A stretch of 64,000 nt of DNA from Salvelinus alpinus (lineage: Eukaryota > Chordata > Actinopteri > Salmoniformes > Salmonidae). The notes beneath the pieces were generated by a model that saw only the letters and a program-made list of their open reading frames with translations, did no database searches and was not told the origin of the DNA. Location of the stretch: NCBI RefSeq assembly GCF_045679555.1, contig NW_027256014.1, positions 113,261-177,260 of the forward strand, read 5' to 3'. Below are positions 55,311-64,000 of the stretch, piece after piece. The number at the start of each line of letters is the position of its first letter. The stretch's first letter is position 1. The translations under genes were made by a program, and so were the position numbers.

Positions 55311-56993
55311 AGAGTATTACTAACCTGAGAGAGTATTACTAAACTGAGAGAATATTACTAAACTGTGAGAGTATTACTAAACTGAGAGAGTAATACTAAC
55401 CCGAGAGAGTATTACTAAACTGAGAGAGTATTACTAAACTGAGAGAGTGTTACTAGACTGAGATAGTATTACTCAACTGCGAGAGTATTACTAAACTGAG
55501 AGAGTGTTACTACACTGAGAGAGTATTACTAAACTGAGAGAATATTACTAAACTGAGAGTGTATAACTAAACTGAGAGAGCTGAGAGAATATTACTAAAC
55601 TGTAAGAATATTACTAAACTGAGAGAGTATTACTAAACTGAGAGAGTGTTACTAAACTGAGAGAGTGTTACTAGACTGAGAGAGTATTACTAAATTGAGA
55701 GAGTGTTACTAAACTGAGAGAGTATTACTAAACTGAGAGAGCTGAGAGAGTATTACAAAACTGAGAGAGTATTACTAAACTGAGAGAGTTTTACTAAACT
55801 GAGAAAGTACTACTAACCCGAGAGAGTATTACTAAACTGAGAGAGTATTACTAAACTGAGAGAATATTACTAAACTGAGAGAGCTGAGAGAATATTACTA
55901 AACTGAGAGAGTATTACTAAACTGAGAGAATATTACTAAACTGAGAGAGTATTACGAAACTGAGAGAGTGTTACTAAACTGAGAGAAAATTACTCAACGG
56001 AGAGATTATTACTCAACTGAGAGAGTATTACTAAACTGAGAGAGTATTACTAAACTGAGAGAGTGTTGCTAGACTGAGATAGTATTACTAAACTGAGAGG
56101 ACATACCTAAACTGAGACAGTTTTACTAAACTGAGAGAGTGTTACTAGACTGAGAGAGTATTACTAAACTGAGAGAATATTACTAACCTGAGAGAGTATT
56201 ACTAAACAGAGAGAATATTACTAAACTGTGAGAGTATTATTAAACTGAGAGAGTATTACTAACCCGAGAGAGTATTACTAAACTGTGAGAGTATTACTAA
56301 ACTGAGAGAGTATTACTAACCCGAGAGAGTATTACTAAACTGAGAGAGAATTACTAAACTGAGAGAGTATTACTAAACTGAGAGAGTATTACTCAACTGA
56401 GAGAGTATTACTCAACTGAGAGAGTATTACAAAACTGATAGAATATTACTCAACGGAGAGAGTGTTACTAGACTGAGAGAGTATTACTAAACTGAGAGAG
56501 TGTTACTAAACTGAGAGAGTATTACTAAACTGAGAGAGCTGAGAGAGTATTACCAAACTGAGAGAATATTACTAAACTGAGATAGTATTACTAAACTGAG
56601 AGAGTATTACTAAACTGAGAGAATATTACTAAACTGAGAGAGTATTACTAAACTGAGAGAGCTGAGAGAATATTACTAAACTGAGCAAATATTACTAAAA
56701 TGAGAGAGTATTACTAAACTGAGGGAGTATTACTAAACCGAGAGAGTATTACTAAACTGAGAGAATATTACTAAACTGAGAGAGTATTACTAAACTGAGA
56801 GAGCTGAGAGAATATTACTAAACTGAGAGAATATTACTAAACTGAGAGAGTATTACTAAACTGAGAGAGTATTACTAAACTGAGAGAGTATTACTAAACT
56901 GAGAGAGTATTACTAAACTGAGAGAATATTACTAAACTGAGAGAGTATTACTAAACTGAAAGAGTATTACTAACCCGAGAGAGTATTACTAAA

Positions 56994-56998
56994 CTAAC
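56994..56998 (+). repeat. Residual 5-bp unit from a 12-bp deletion
   Basis: CTAAC remains of the 17-bp unit CTGAGAGAATTACTAAC that stands at the same place in related copies (31,218; 33,593; 35,981; 60,066). A 12-bp loss explains it. Confidence 0.8.
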
Positions 56999-57709
56999 CT
57001 GAGAGAGTATTACTAAACTGAGAGAATATTACTAAACTGTGAGGGTATTACTAAACTGAGAGAGTATTACTAACCCGAGAGAGTATTACTAAACTGAGAG
57101 AGTATTACTAAACTGAGAGAGTGTTACTAGACTGAGATAGTATTACTCAACTGAGAGAGTATTACTAAACTGAGAGAGTGTTACTAGACTGAGAGAGTAT
57201 TACTAAACTGAGAGAATATTACTAAACTGAGAGAGTATAACTAACCTGAGAGAGCTGAGAGAATATTACTAAACTGAGAGAATATTACTAAACTGAGAGA
57301 GTATTACTAAACTGAGAGAGTGTTACTAAACTGAGAGAGTGTTACTAGACTGAGAGAGTATTACTAAATTGAGAGAGTGTTACTAAACTGAGAGAGTATT
57401 ACTAAACTGAGAGAGCTGAGAGAGTATTACAAGACTGAGAGAGTATTACTAAACAGAGAGAATATTACTAAACTGTGAGAGTATTATTAAACTGAGAGTG
57501 TATTACTAACCCGAGAGAGTATTACTAAACTGTGAGAGTATTACTAAACTGAGAGAGTATTACTAACCCGAGAGAGTATTACTAAACTGAGAGAGTATTA
57601 CTAAACTGAGAGAGTATTACTCAACTGAGAGAGTATTACAAAACTGATAGAATATTACTCAACGGAGAGAGTGTTACTAGACTGAGAGAGTATTACTAAA
57701 CTGAGAGAG

Positions 57710-60700
57710 TATTACCAAACTGAGAGAATATTACTAAACTGAGAGAATATTACTAAACTGAGAGAATATTACTAAACTGAGAGAGTATTACTACACTGAG
57801 AGAATATTACTAAACTGAGAGAGTATTACTAAACTGAGAGAGTATTACTAAACTGAGAGAATATTACTAAACTGAGAGAGTATTACTAAACTGAGAGAGC
57901 TGAGAGAATATTACTAAACTGAGAGAATATTACTAAACTGTGAGAGTATTACTAAACCGAGAGAGTATTACTAACCTGAGAGAGTATTACTAAACTGAGA
58001 GAATATTACTAAACTGTGAGAGTATTACTAAACTGAGAGAGTATTACTAACCCGAGAGAGTATTACTAAACTGAGAGAGTATTACTAAACTGAGAGAGTG
58101 TTACTAGACTGAGATAGTATTACTCAACTGAGAGAGTATTACTAAACTGAGAGAGTGTTACTAGACTGAGAGAGTATTACTAAACTTAGAGAATATTACT
58201 AAACTGAGAGAGTATTATTAAACTGAGGGAGTATTACTAAACAAAGAGAGTATTACTAAACTGAGAGAATATTACTAAACAAAGAGAGTATTACTAAACT
58301 GAGAGAAATTAGAGAGTATTACTAAACTGAGAGAATATTACTAAACTGAGAGAGTATTACTAAACTGAGGTAGTATTACTAAACCGAGAGAGTATTACTA
58401 ACCTGAGAGAGTATTACTAAACTGAGAGAATATTACTAAACTGAGAGAGTATTACTAAACTGAGAGAGTATTACTAACCCGAGAGAGTATTACTAAACTG
58501 AGAGAGTATTACTAAACTGAGAGAGTGTTACTAGACTGAGATAGTATTACTCAACTGAGAGAGTATTACTAAACTGAGAGAGTGTTACTACACTGAGAGA
58601 GTATTACTAAACTGAGAGAATATTACTAAACTGAGAGTGTATAACTAAACTGAGAGAGCTGAGAGAATATTACTAAACTGTAAGAATATTACTAAACTGA
58701 GAGAGTATTACTAAACTGAGAGAGTGTTACTAAACTGAGAGAGTGTTACTAGACTGAGAGAGTATTACTAAATTGAGAGAGTGTTACTAAACTGAGAGAG
58801 TATTACTAAACTGAGAGAGCTGAGAGAGTATTACAAGACTGAGAGAGTATTACTAAACTGAGAGAGTTTTACTAAACTGAGAAAGTACTACTAACCCGAG
58901 AGAGTATTACTAAACTGAGAGAGTATTACTAAACTGAGAGAATATTACTAAACTGAGAGAGCTGAGAGAATATTACTAAACTGAGAGAGTATTACTAAAC
59001 TGAGAGAATATTACTAAACTGAGAGAGTATTACGAAACTGAGAGAGTGTTACTAAACTGAGAGAAAATTACTCAACGGAGAGATTATTACTCAACTGAGA
59101 GAGTATTACTAAACTGAGAGAGTATTACTAAACTGAGAGAGTGTTGCTAGACTGAGATAGTATTACTAAACTGAGAGGACATACCTAAACTGAGACAGTT
59201 TTACTAAACTGAGAGAGTGTTACTAGACTGAGAGAGTATTACTAAACTGAGAGAATATTACTAACCTGAGAGAGTATTACTAAACAGAGAGAATATTACT
59301 AAACTGTGAGAGTATTATTAAACTGAGAGAGTATTACTAACCCGAGAGAGTATTACTAAACTGTGAGAGTATTACTAAACTGAGAGAGTATTACTAACCC
59401 GAGAGAGTATTACTAAACTGAGAGAGAATTACTAAACTGAGAGAGTATTACTAAACTGAGAGAGTATTACTCAACTGAGAGAGTATTACTCAACTGAGAG
59501 AGTATTACAAAACTGATAGAATATTACTCAACGGAGAGAGTGTTACTAGACTGAGAGAGTATTACTTAACTGAGAGAGTGTTACTAAACTGAGAGAGTAT
59601 TACTAAACTGAGAGAGCTGAGAGAGTATTACCAAACTGAGAGAATATTACTAAACTGAGATAGTATTACTAAACTGAGAGAGTATTACTAAACTGAGAGA
59701 ATATTACTAAACTGAGAGAGTATTACTAAACTGAGAGAGCTGAGAGAATATTACTAAACTGAGCAAATATTACTAAAATGAGAGAGTATTACTAAACTGA
59801 GGGAGTATTACTAAACCGAGAGAGTATTACTAAACTGAGAGAATATTACTAAACTGAGAGAGTATTACTAAACTGAGAGAGCTGAGAGAATATTACTAAA
59901 CTGAGAGAATATTACTAAACTGAGAGAGTATTACTAAACTGGGGGAGTCTAAACCGAGGAGTATTACTAACCTGAGAGAGTATTACTAAACTGAGAGAAT
60001 ATTACTAAACTGTGAGAGTATTACTAAACTGAAAGAGTATTACTAACCCGAGAGAGTATTACTAAACTGAGAGAATTACTAACCTGAGAGAGTATTACTA
60101 AACTGAGAGAATATTACTAAACTGTGAGGGTATTACTAAACTGAGAGAGTATTACTAACCCGAGAGAGTATTACTAAACTGAGAGAGTATTACTAAACTG
60201 AGAGAGTGTTACTAGACTGAGATAGTATTACTCAACTGAGAGAGTATTACTAAACTGAGAGAGTGTTACTAGACTGAGAGAGTATTACTAAACTGAGAGA
60301 ATATTACTAAACTGAGAGAGTATAACTAACCTGAGAGAGCTGAGAGAATATTACTAAACTGAGAGAATATTACTAAACTGAGAGAGTATTACTAAACTGA
60401 GAGAGTGTTACTAAACTGAGAGAGTGTTACTAGACTGAGAGAGTATTACTAAATTGAGAGAGTGTTACTAAACTGAGAGAGTATTACTAAACTGAGAGAG
60501 CTGAGAGAGTATTACAAGACTGATAGAGTATTACTAAACTGAGAGAGTTTTACTAAACTGAGAAAGTACTACTAACCCGAGAGAGTATTACTAAACTGAG
60601 AGAGTATTACTAAACTGAGAGAGCTGAGAGAATATTACTAAACTGAGAGAGTATTACTAAACTGAGAGAATATTACTAAACTGAGAGAGTATTACTACAC

Positions 60701-60910
60701 TGAGAGAGTATTACTAAACTGAGAGAGTTTTACTAGACTGAGATAGTATTACTCAACTGAGAGAGTATTACTAAACTGAGAGAGTGTTACTAGACTGAGA
60801 GAGTATTACTAAACTTAGAGAATATTACTAAACTGAGAGAGTATTACTAAACTGAGGGAGTATTACTAAACCGAGAGAGTATTACTAAACTGAGAGAATA
60901 TTACTAAACT
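57710..60910 (+). repeat. Distant copy of 33,720-36,830
   Basis: Marker offsets are 24,081-24,086: GACAGTTTT 35,103/59,184; 17-bp unit 35,981/60,066; AGACTGATAGAG 36,431/60,517. It then follows the 36.5-36.8 kb segment to about 60,910. Shared rare variants include CTGTGAGGGTATT (about 36,036, 57,038 and 60,124). A related ~3.07-kb spacing links it to the block before it (GACAGTTTT 56,116/59,184), so it is also part of a local tandem pair. Confidence 0.83.
59939..59971 (+). repeat. Two adjacent deleted units
   Basis: CTGGGGGAGTCTAAA lacks ATTA (15 bp) and the next unit, CCGAGGAGTATTACTAAC, lacks one base (18 bp). The corresponding units near 35,850 are intact, so this is private to the distant copy. 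Confidence 0.83.
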
Positions 60911-61599
60911 GAGAGAGTGTTACTAAACTGAGAGAGTGTTACTAGACTGAGAGAGTATTACTAAATTGAGAGAGTGTTACTAAACTGAGAGAGTATTACT
61001 AAACTGAGAGAGCTGAGAGAGTATTACAAGACTGAGAGAGTATTACTAAACTGAGAGAGTTTTACTAAACTGAGAAAGTACTACTAACCCGAGAGAGTAT
61101 TACTAAACTGAGAGAGTATTACTAAACTGAGAGAGCTGAGAGAATATTACTAAACTGAAAAAGTATTACTAAACTGAGAGAATATTACTAAACTGAGAGA
61201 GTATTACTAAACTGAGGGAGTATTACTAAACCGAGAGAGTATTACTAAACTGAGAGAATATTACTAAACTGAGAGAGTATTACTAAACTGAGAGAAATGA
61301 GAGAATATTACTAAACTGAGAGAATATTACTAAACTGAGAGAGTATTACTAAACTGGGGGAGTATTACTAAACCGAGAGAGTATTACTAACCTGAGAGAG
61401 TATTACTAAACTGAGAGAATATTACTAAACGGTGAGAGTATTACTAAACTGAGAGAGTATTACTAACCCGAGAGAGTATTACTAAACTGAGAGAGTATTA
61501 CTAAACTGAGAGAGTGTTACTAGACTGAGATAGTATTACTCAACTGAGAGAGTATTACTAAACTGAGAGAGTGTTACTAGACTGAGAGAGTATTACTAA

Positions 61600-62120
61600 A
61601 CTGAGACAATATTACTAAACTGAGAGAGTATAACTAAACTGAGAGAGCTGAGAGAATATTACTAAACTGAGAGAATATTACTAAACTGAGAGAGTATTAC
61701 TAAACTGAGAGAGTGTTACTAAACTGAGAGAGTGTTACTAGACTGAGAGAGTATTACTAAATTGAGAGAGTGTTACTAAACTGAGAGAGTATTACTAAAC
61801 TGAGAGAGCTGAGAGAGTATTACAAGACTGAGAGAGTATTACTAAACTGAGAGAGTTTTACTAAACTGAGAAAGTACTACTAACCCGAGAGAGTATTACT
61901 AAACTGAGAGAGTATTACTAAACTGAGAGAGCTGAGAGAATATTACTAAACTGAAAGAGTATTACTAAACTGAGAGAATATTACTAAACTGAGAGAGTAT
62001 TACTAAACTGAGAGAGTATTACTAAACTGAGAGAGTTTTACTAGACTGAGATAGTATTACTCAACTGAGAGAGTATTACTAAACTGAGAGAGTGTTACTA
62101 GACTGAGAGAGTATTACTAA
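61600..62120 (+). repeat. 521-bp tandem duplication, first copy
   Basis: The GAGCTGAG junction at 61,648/62,169 and GAAAGTACTAC at 61,870/62,391 are 521 bp apart. The order TATAACT, GTGTTACTAGAC, TTACTAAATTGAG, TTACAAGACTG, GAGTTTTAC, GAAAGTACTAC, CTGAAAGAG is repeated. The same GAAAGTACTAC spacing at 60,562/61,074 is 512 bp, so this edge of the window has several ~0.5-kb copies. Confidence 0.82.
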
Positions 62121-62641
62121 ACTGAGAGAATATTACTAAACTGAGAGAGTATAACTAAACTGAGAGAGCTGAGAGAATATTACTAAACTGAGAGAATATT
62201 ACTAAACTGAGAGAGTATTACTAAACTGAGAGAGTGTTACTAAACTGAGAGAGTGTTACTAGACTGAGAGAGTATTACTAAATTGAGAGAGTGTTACTAA
62301 ACTGAGAGAGTATTACTAAACTGAGAGAGCTGAGAGAGTATTACAAGACTGAGAGAGTATTACTAAACTGAGAGAGTTTTACTAAACTGAGAAAGTACTA
62401 CTAACCCGAGAGAGTATTACTAAACTGAGAGAGTATTACTAAACTGAGAGAGCTGAGAGAATATTACTAAACTGAAAGAGTATTACTAAACTGAGAGAAT
62501 ATTACTAAACTGAGAGAGTATTACTAAACTGAGAGAGTATTACTAAACTGAGAGAGTTTTACTAGACTGAGATAGTATTACTCAACTGAGAGAGTATTAC
62601 TAAACTGAGAGAGTGTTACTAGACTGAGAGAGTATTACTAC
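62121..62641 (+). repeat. 521-bp tandem duplication, second copy
   Basis: Second copy of 61,600-62,120; the match ends near 62,640, where this copy reads TTACTACACTTAGAG instead of TTACTAAACTGAG. About 550 bp of single-copy-looking array separates it from the SINE. Confidence 0.8.
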
Positions 62642-63225
62642 ACTTAGAGAATATTACTAAACTGACAGAGTATTACTAAACTGAGGGAGTATTACTAAAC
62701 CGAGAGAGTATTACTAAACTGAGGGAGTATTACTAAACTGAGAGAGTATTACAAAACTGAGAGAAATGAGAGAATATTACTAAACTGAGAGAATATTACT
62801 AAACTGAGAGAGTATTACTAAACTGAGGGAGTATTACTAAACCGAGAGAGTATTACTAACCTGAGAGAGAATTACTAAACTGAGAGAATATTACTAAACT
62901 GTGAGAGTATTACTAAACTGAGAGAGTATTACTAACCCGAGAGAGTATTACTAAACTGAGAGAGTATTACTAAACTGAGAGAGTGTTACTAGACTGAGAT
63001 AGTATTACTCAACTGAGAGAGTATTACTAAACTGAGAGAGTGTTACTAGACTGAGAGAGTATTACTAAACTGAGAGAATATTACTAAACTGAGAGAGTAT
63101 TACTAAACTGAGAGAGCTGAGAGAATATTACTAAACTGAGTGAGTATTACTAAACTGAGAGAGTATTACTAAACTGAGAGAGTGTTACTACATTTAACAT
63201 TTTTACATTTAAGTCATTTAGCAGA

Positions 63226-63242
63226 CGCTCTTATCCAGAGCG
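63226..63242 (-). other. SINE 3' stem-loop with GGATA loop
   Basis: On the minus strand CGCTCT-GGATA-AGAGCG is a perfect 6-bp stem with a 5-nt loop. A GGAUA-loop hairpin near the 3' end is the known recognition element of eel UnaL2 and related L2-clade LINEs, and SINEs sharing it use those LINEs' reverse transcriptase. The downstream AT-rich stretch (63,191-63,215, minus strand TAAATGTAAAAATGTTAAAT) resembles the short TGTAA-type terminal repeats of that group. This identifies the likely mobilising partner as an L2-clade LINE; no LINE is present in the window. Confidence 0.8.
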
Positions 63243-63286
63243 ACTACAATTGGAAAGTTCGACATATTCGTCCTGGTCCCCCCGTG

Positions 63287-63297
63287 GGAATTGAACC
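63287..63297 (-). promoter_or_regulatory. Pol III B box of the SINE
   Basis: Minus-strand GGTTCAATTCC fits the B-box consensus GGTTCRANYCC and forms the T loop of the tRNA-like fold. The A box to B box gap is about 32 nt, the spacing found in tRNA genes. With the A box at 63,330-63,341 the promoter looks intact; activity is not shown by sequence. Confidence 0.85.
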
Positions 63298-63329
63298 CAC
63301 AACCCTGGCGTTGCAAGCGCCATGCTCTA

Positions 63330-63341
63330 CCAACTGAGCCA
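63330..63341 (-). promoter_or_regulatory. Pol III A box of the SINE
   Basis: Minus-strand TGGCTCAGTTGG fits the tRNA A-box consensus TRGYNNARNNGG at every position and begins 9 nt inside the head, as expected for an internal type 2 Pol III promoter. Transcription would run leftward, through the SINE tail and into the satellite. Confidence 0.85.
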
Positions 63342-63350
63342 CACGGGACC

Positions 63351-64000
63351 ACAAAACTGAGAGAGAATATTACTAAACTGAGAGAGTATTACTAAACTGA
63401 GAGAGTATTACTAAACCGGGGGAGTATTACTAAACCGAGAGAGTATTACTAACCTGAGAGAGTATTACTAAACTGAGAGAATATTACTAAACTGTGAGAG
63501 TATTACTAAACTGAGAGAGTATTACTAACCCGGGGGAGTATTACTAAACTGAGAGAGTATTACTAAACTGAGAGAGTATTACTAAACTGAGAGAATATTA
63601 CTAAACGGTGAGGGTATTACTAAACTGAGAGAGTATTACTAACCCGAGACTAAACTGAGAGAGTATTACTAAACTGAGAGAGTGTTACTAGACTGAGATA
63701 GTATTACTCAACTGAGAGAGTATTACTAAACTGAGAGAGTGTTACTAGACTGAGAGAGTATTACTAAACTGAGAGAATATTACTAAACTGAGAGAGTATA
63801 ACTAACCTGAGAGAGCTGAGAGAATATTACTAAACTGAGAGAATATTACTAAACTGAGAGAGTATTACTAAACTGAGAGAGTGTTACTAAACTGAGAGAG
63901 TGTTACTAGACTGAGAGAGTATTACTAAATTGAGAGAGTGTTACTAAACTGAGAGAGTATTACTAAACTGAGAGAGCTGAGAGAGTATTACAAGACTGAT
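63351..64000 (+). repeat. 19-bp satellite array, continuation after the SINE
   Basis: The same 19-bp unit resumes directly after the SINE, in the same orientation, and runs off the right end of the window. The first 300 bases hold variants that are rare or absent elsewhere: CCGGGGGAG near 63,416, CCCGGGGGAG near 63,530, and CGGTGAGGGTATT near 63,606. An 11-bp deleted unit lies at 63,644-63,654. From about 63,660 to 64,000 the order of variants matches the segments ending near 36,440 and 60,520 (TATAACTAACCTGAG, then the half unit, then TTACAAGACTGAT). The array therefore returns to a known higher-order pattern before the window ends. Confidence 0.96.
63644..63654 (+). repeat. Deleted unit, 11 bp
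   Basis: CCGAGACTAAA lacks 8 bp (AGAGTATT) from the usual CCGAGAGAGTATTACTAAA. It lies about 300 bp to the right of the SINE. Confidence 0.83.

Larger units (their letters stand above)
54285..57709 (+). repeat. ~3.07-kb repeat, first copy, with internal 370-bp duplication
   Basis: TTACCAAACTG opens this block near 54,285 and the next near 57,709. Internal markers are 3,068 bp apart (56,116/59,184); the difference is explained by a 370-bp tandem duplication at 54,571-55,310. A unit near 56,994 is reduced to 5 bp. Confidence 0.75.
1..63190 (+). repeat. 19-bp satellite array, main block
   Basis: Uninterrupted head-to-tail array of a 19-bp unit, CTGAGAGAGTATTACTAAA, with a common form that has GAATATT in place of GAGTATT. 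The consensus has 8 A, 5 T, 4 G and 2 C, so it is about 32% GC, purine-rich on the + strand and free of CpG. All units point the same way; I saw no inverted segment. Recurrent variant units include CTGGGGGAG, CCGAGAGAG, CCCGAGAG, CTGTGAGAG, CTGTAAGAA, GTGTTACTAGACTGAGATAG and GACAGTTTTAC. They recur in fixed order, which reveals higher-order repeats. Stops occur in all frames of both strands at short intervals, so there is no coding capacity. The array is already running at base 1, so its left end lies outside the window. I do not recognise it as a named satellite family. Confidence 0.97.
63191..63350 (-). mobile_element. tRNA-headed SINE with L2-type 3' tail
   Basis: This is the only non-satellite sequence in the window. 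Read on the minus strand, 63,350 to 63,191, it has a tRNA-like head of about 76 nt, a short unique body (about 63,274-63,243), and a 3' tail with a stem-loop followed by AT-rich sequence. Known biology: such composite SINEs are transcribed by RNA polymerase III and mobilised by a partner LINE that recognises the tail. The tail motif GGATAAGAGCGTCTGCTAAA and this tRNA-like head are familiar to me from many teleost genomes, salmonids in particular; it may belong to the V-SINE-like group, but the family name is not certain. No clear target-site duplication is visible. At most 'aca' (63,190-63,192 and 63,351-63,353) is repeated. Length fits a near full-length short SINE. Confidence 0.9.
63275..63350 (-). 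other. tRNA-Ala(TGC)-like head of the SINE
   Basis: Minus-strand 76-nt tRNA-related region. A 5' GGTCCC can pair with a 3' GGGACC (63,275-63,280). An anticodon arm of 5 bp with a 7-nt loop lies at 63,306-63,322, with anticodon TGC (positions 63,313-63,315). The T arm has stem GTGGG/CCCAC around loop TTCAATT. The region between the acceptor-like stem and the D and T arms is irregular, as expected for a SINE head and not a working tRNA. Because it runs straight into the SINE body, I call it a SINE part and not a tRNA gene. An Ala origin is inferred from the anticodon only. Confidence 0.8.

Noticed and set aside
1..63190. CRISPR array
   Set aside because: There are no unique spacers between repeats; every base belongs to the 19-bp unit or its variants, and the SINE indicates a vertebrate genome.
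63275..63350. A genuine tRNA-Ala(TGC) gene
   Set aside because: It has A and B boxes and a good anticodon arm, but the acceptor region is irregular and it runs directly into a SINE body with an L2-type hairpin tail. It is a SINE head.
63187..63353. Six-base target-site duplication ACTACA/ACCACA around the SINE
   Set aside because: One mismatch, and the right copy overlaps the tRNA-like 5' end. Only 'aca' is shared outside the element, which is not convincing.
1..64000. Protein-coding repeats on either strand
   Set aside because: The 19-bp period changes frame each unit, and each unit carries stop triplets on both strands. Open stretches are therefore short, and occasional longer ones only reflect variant units.
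1..64000. Splice branch-point motif TACTAAC in many units
   Set aside because: It arises from the unit variant TTACTAAC followed by CTGAG or CCGAG. There are no genes or plausible introns here, so the match to the yeast branch-point consensus is incidental.
1..64000. Triplex-forming or H-DNA polypurine tracts (GAGAGAG)
   Set aside because: The GA run is only about 7-9 bp per unit and is interrupted by TATTACT, too short for a stable triplex.
1..64000. Telomeric or subtelomeric TTAGGG-type repeat
   Set aside because: The unit bears no resemblance to TTAGGG, and no such hexamer tract was seen.
1..64000. The whole higher-order structure being an assembly artefact
   Set aside because: Not fully excluded, but copies differ by scattered private substitutions and unit gains or losses, which false joins of identical reads would not produce. 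Long reads would settle it.

Overview
The window is almost entirely one satellite array. From base 1 to about 63,190, and again from about 63,351 to the end, the + strand is a head-to-tail tandem repeat of a 19-bp unit, CTGAGAGAGTATTACTAAA (common sister form CTGAGAGAATATTACTAAA). By length this is roughly 3,300 units, all in one orientation. I see no protein-coding gene, no rRNA and no free-standing tRNA gene on either strand. Stops recur in every frame because 19 is not a multiple of 3 and each unit carries TAA/TGA (+) and TAG/TAA (-).

The only other sequence is a ~160-bp SINE at 63,191-63,350 on the minus strand. It has a tRNA-Ala(TGC)-like head with good A and B boxes, a short body, and a 3' tail holding a CGCTCT-GGATA-AGAGCG hairpin, the kind recognised by L2-clade (UnaL2-type) reverse transcriptases. 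This head and tail are familiar to me from teleost genomes, especially salmonids. The window is therefore most likely a bony fish satellite block, possibly salmonid; the species cannot be fixed from the sequence.

The array is not uniform. Variant units (for example CTGGGGGAG, CCGAGAGAG, TTACTAGACTGAGATAG, GAGGATATAACTAAACTGAGACAG, GATAGAATATTACTCAACGG) and 9-bp half units recur in fixed order, so higher-order repeats can be read by eye. Layout: 361-11,040 and 12,122-21,350 are two copies of a ~11.8-kb super-repeat, with nested 1.33-kb duplications and a clean 1,090-bp tandem duplication in the first copy. 22.4-25.0 kb holds a 1,587-bp repeat. 25,131-30,097 is a ~2.57-kb tandem pair. 29.2-36.0 kb is a ~2.35-kb repeat in three copies, whose last copy recurs ~24.08 kb away at 57.7-60.9 kb. 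38.2-46.2 kb is a ~4.02-kb tandem pair built on a ~1.56-kb repeat, which continues alone through ~53.8 kb. 54.57-55.31 kb is a 370-bp duplication and 61.6-62.64 kb a 521-bp duplication, followed by the SINE and a more divergent array edge.

Nothing here suggests a gene pathway. What can be read is a history of unequal exchange at several scales (19 bp, ~0.4-0.5, ~1.1-1.6, ~2.4, ~4, ~11.8 kb), a few out-of-register breakpoints, and one retrotransposon insertion. Offsets and boundaries were obtained by eye from matching marker variants and are good to a few bases where marker positions are quoted, and to about one or two units at block edges.
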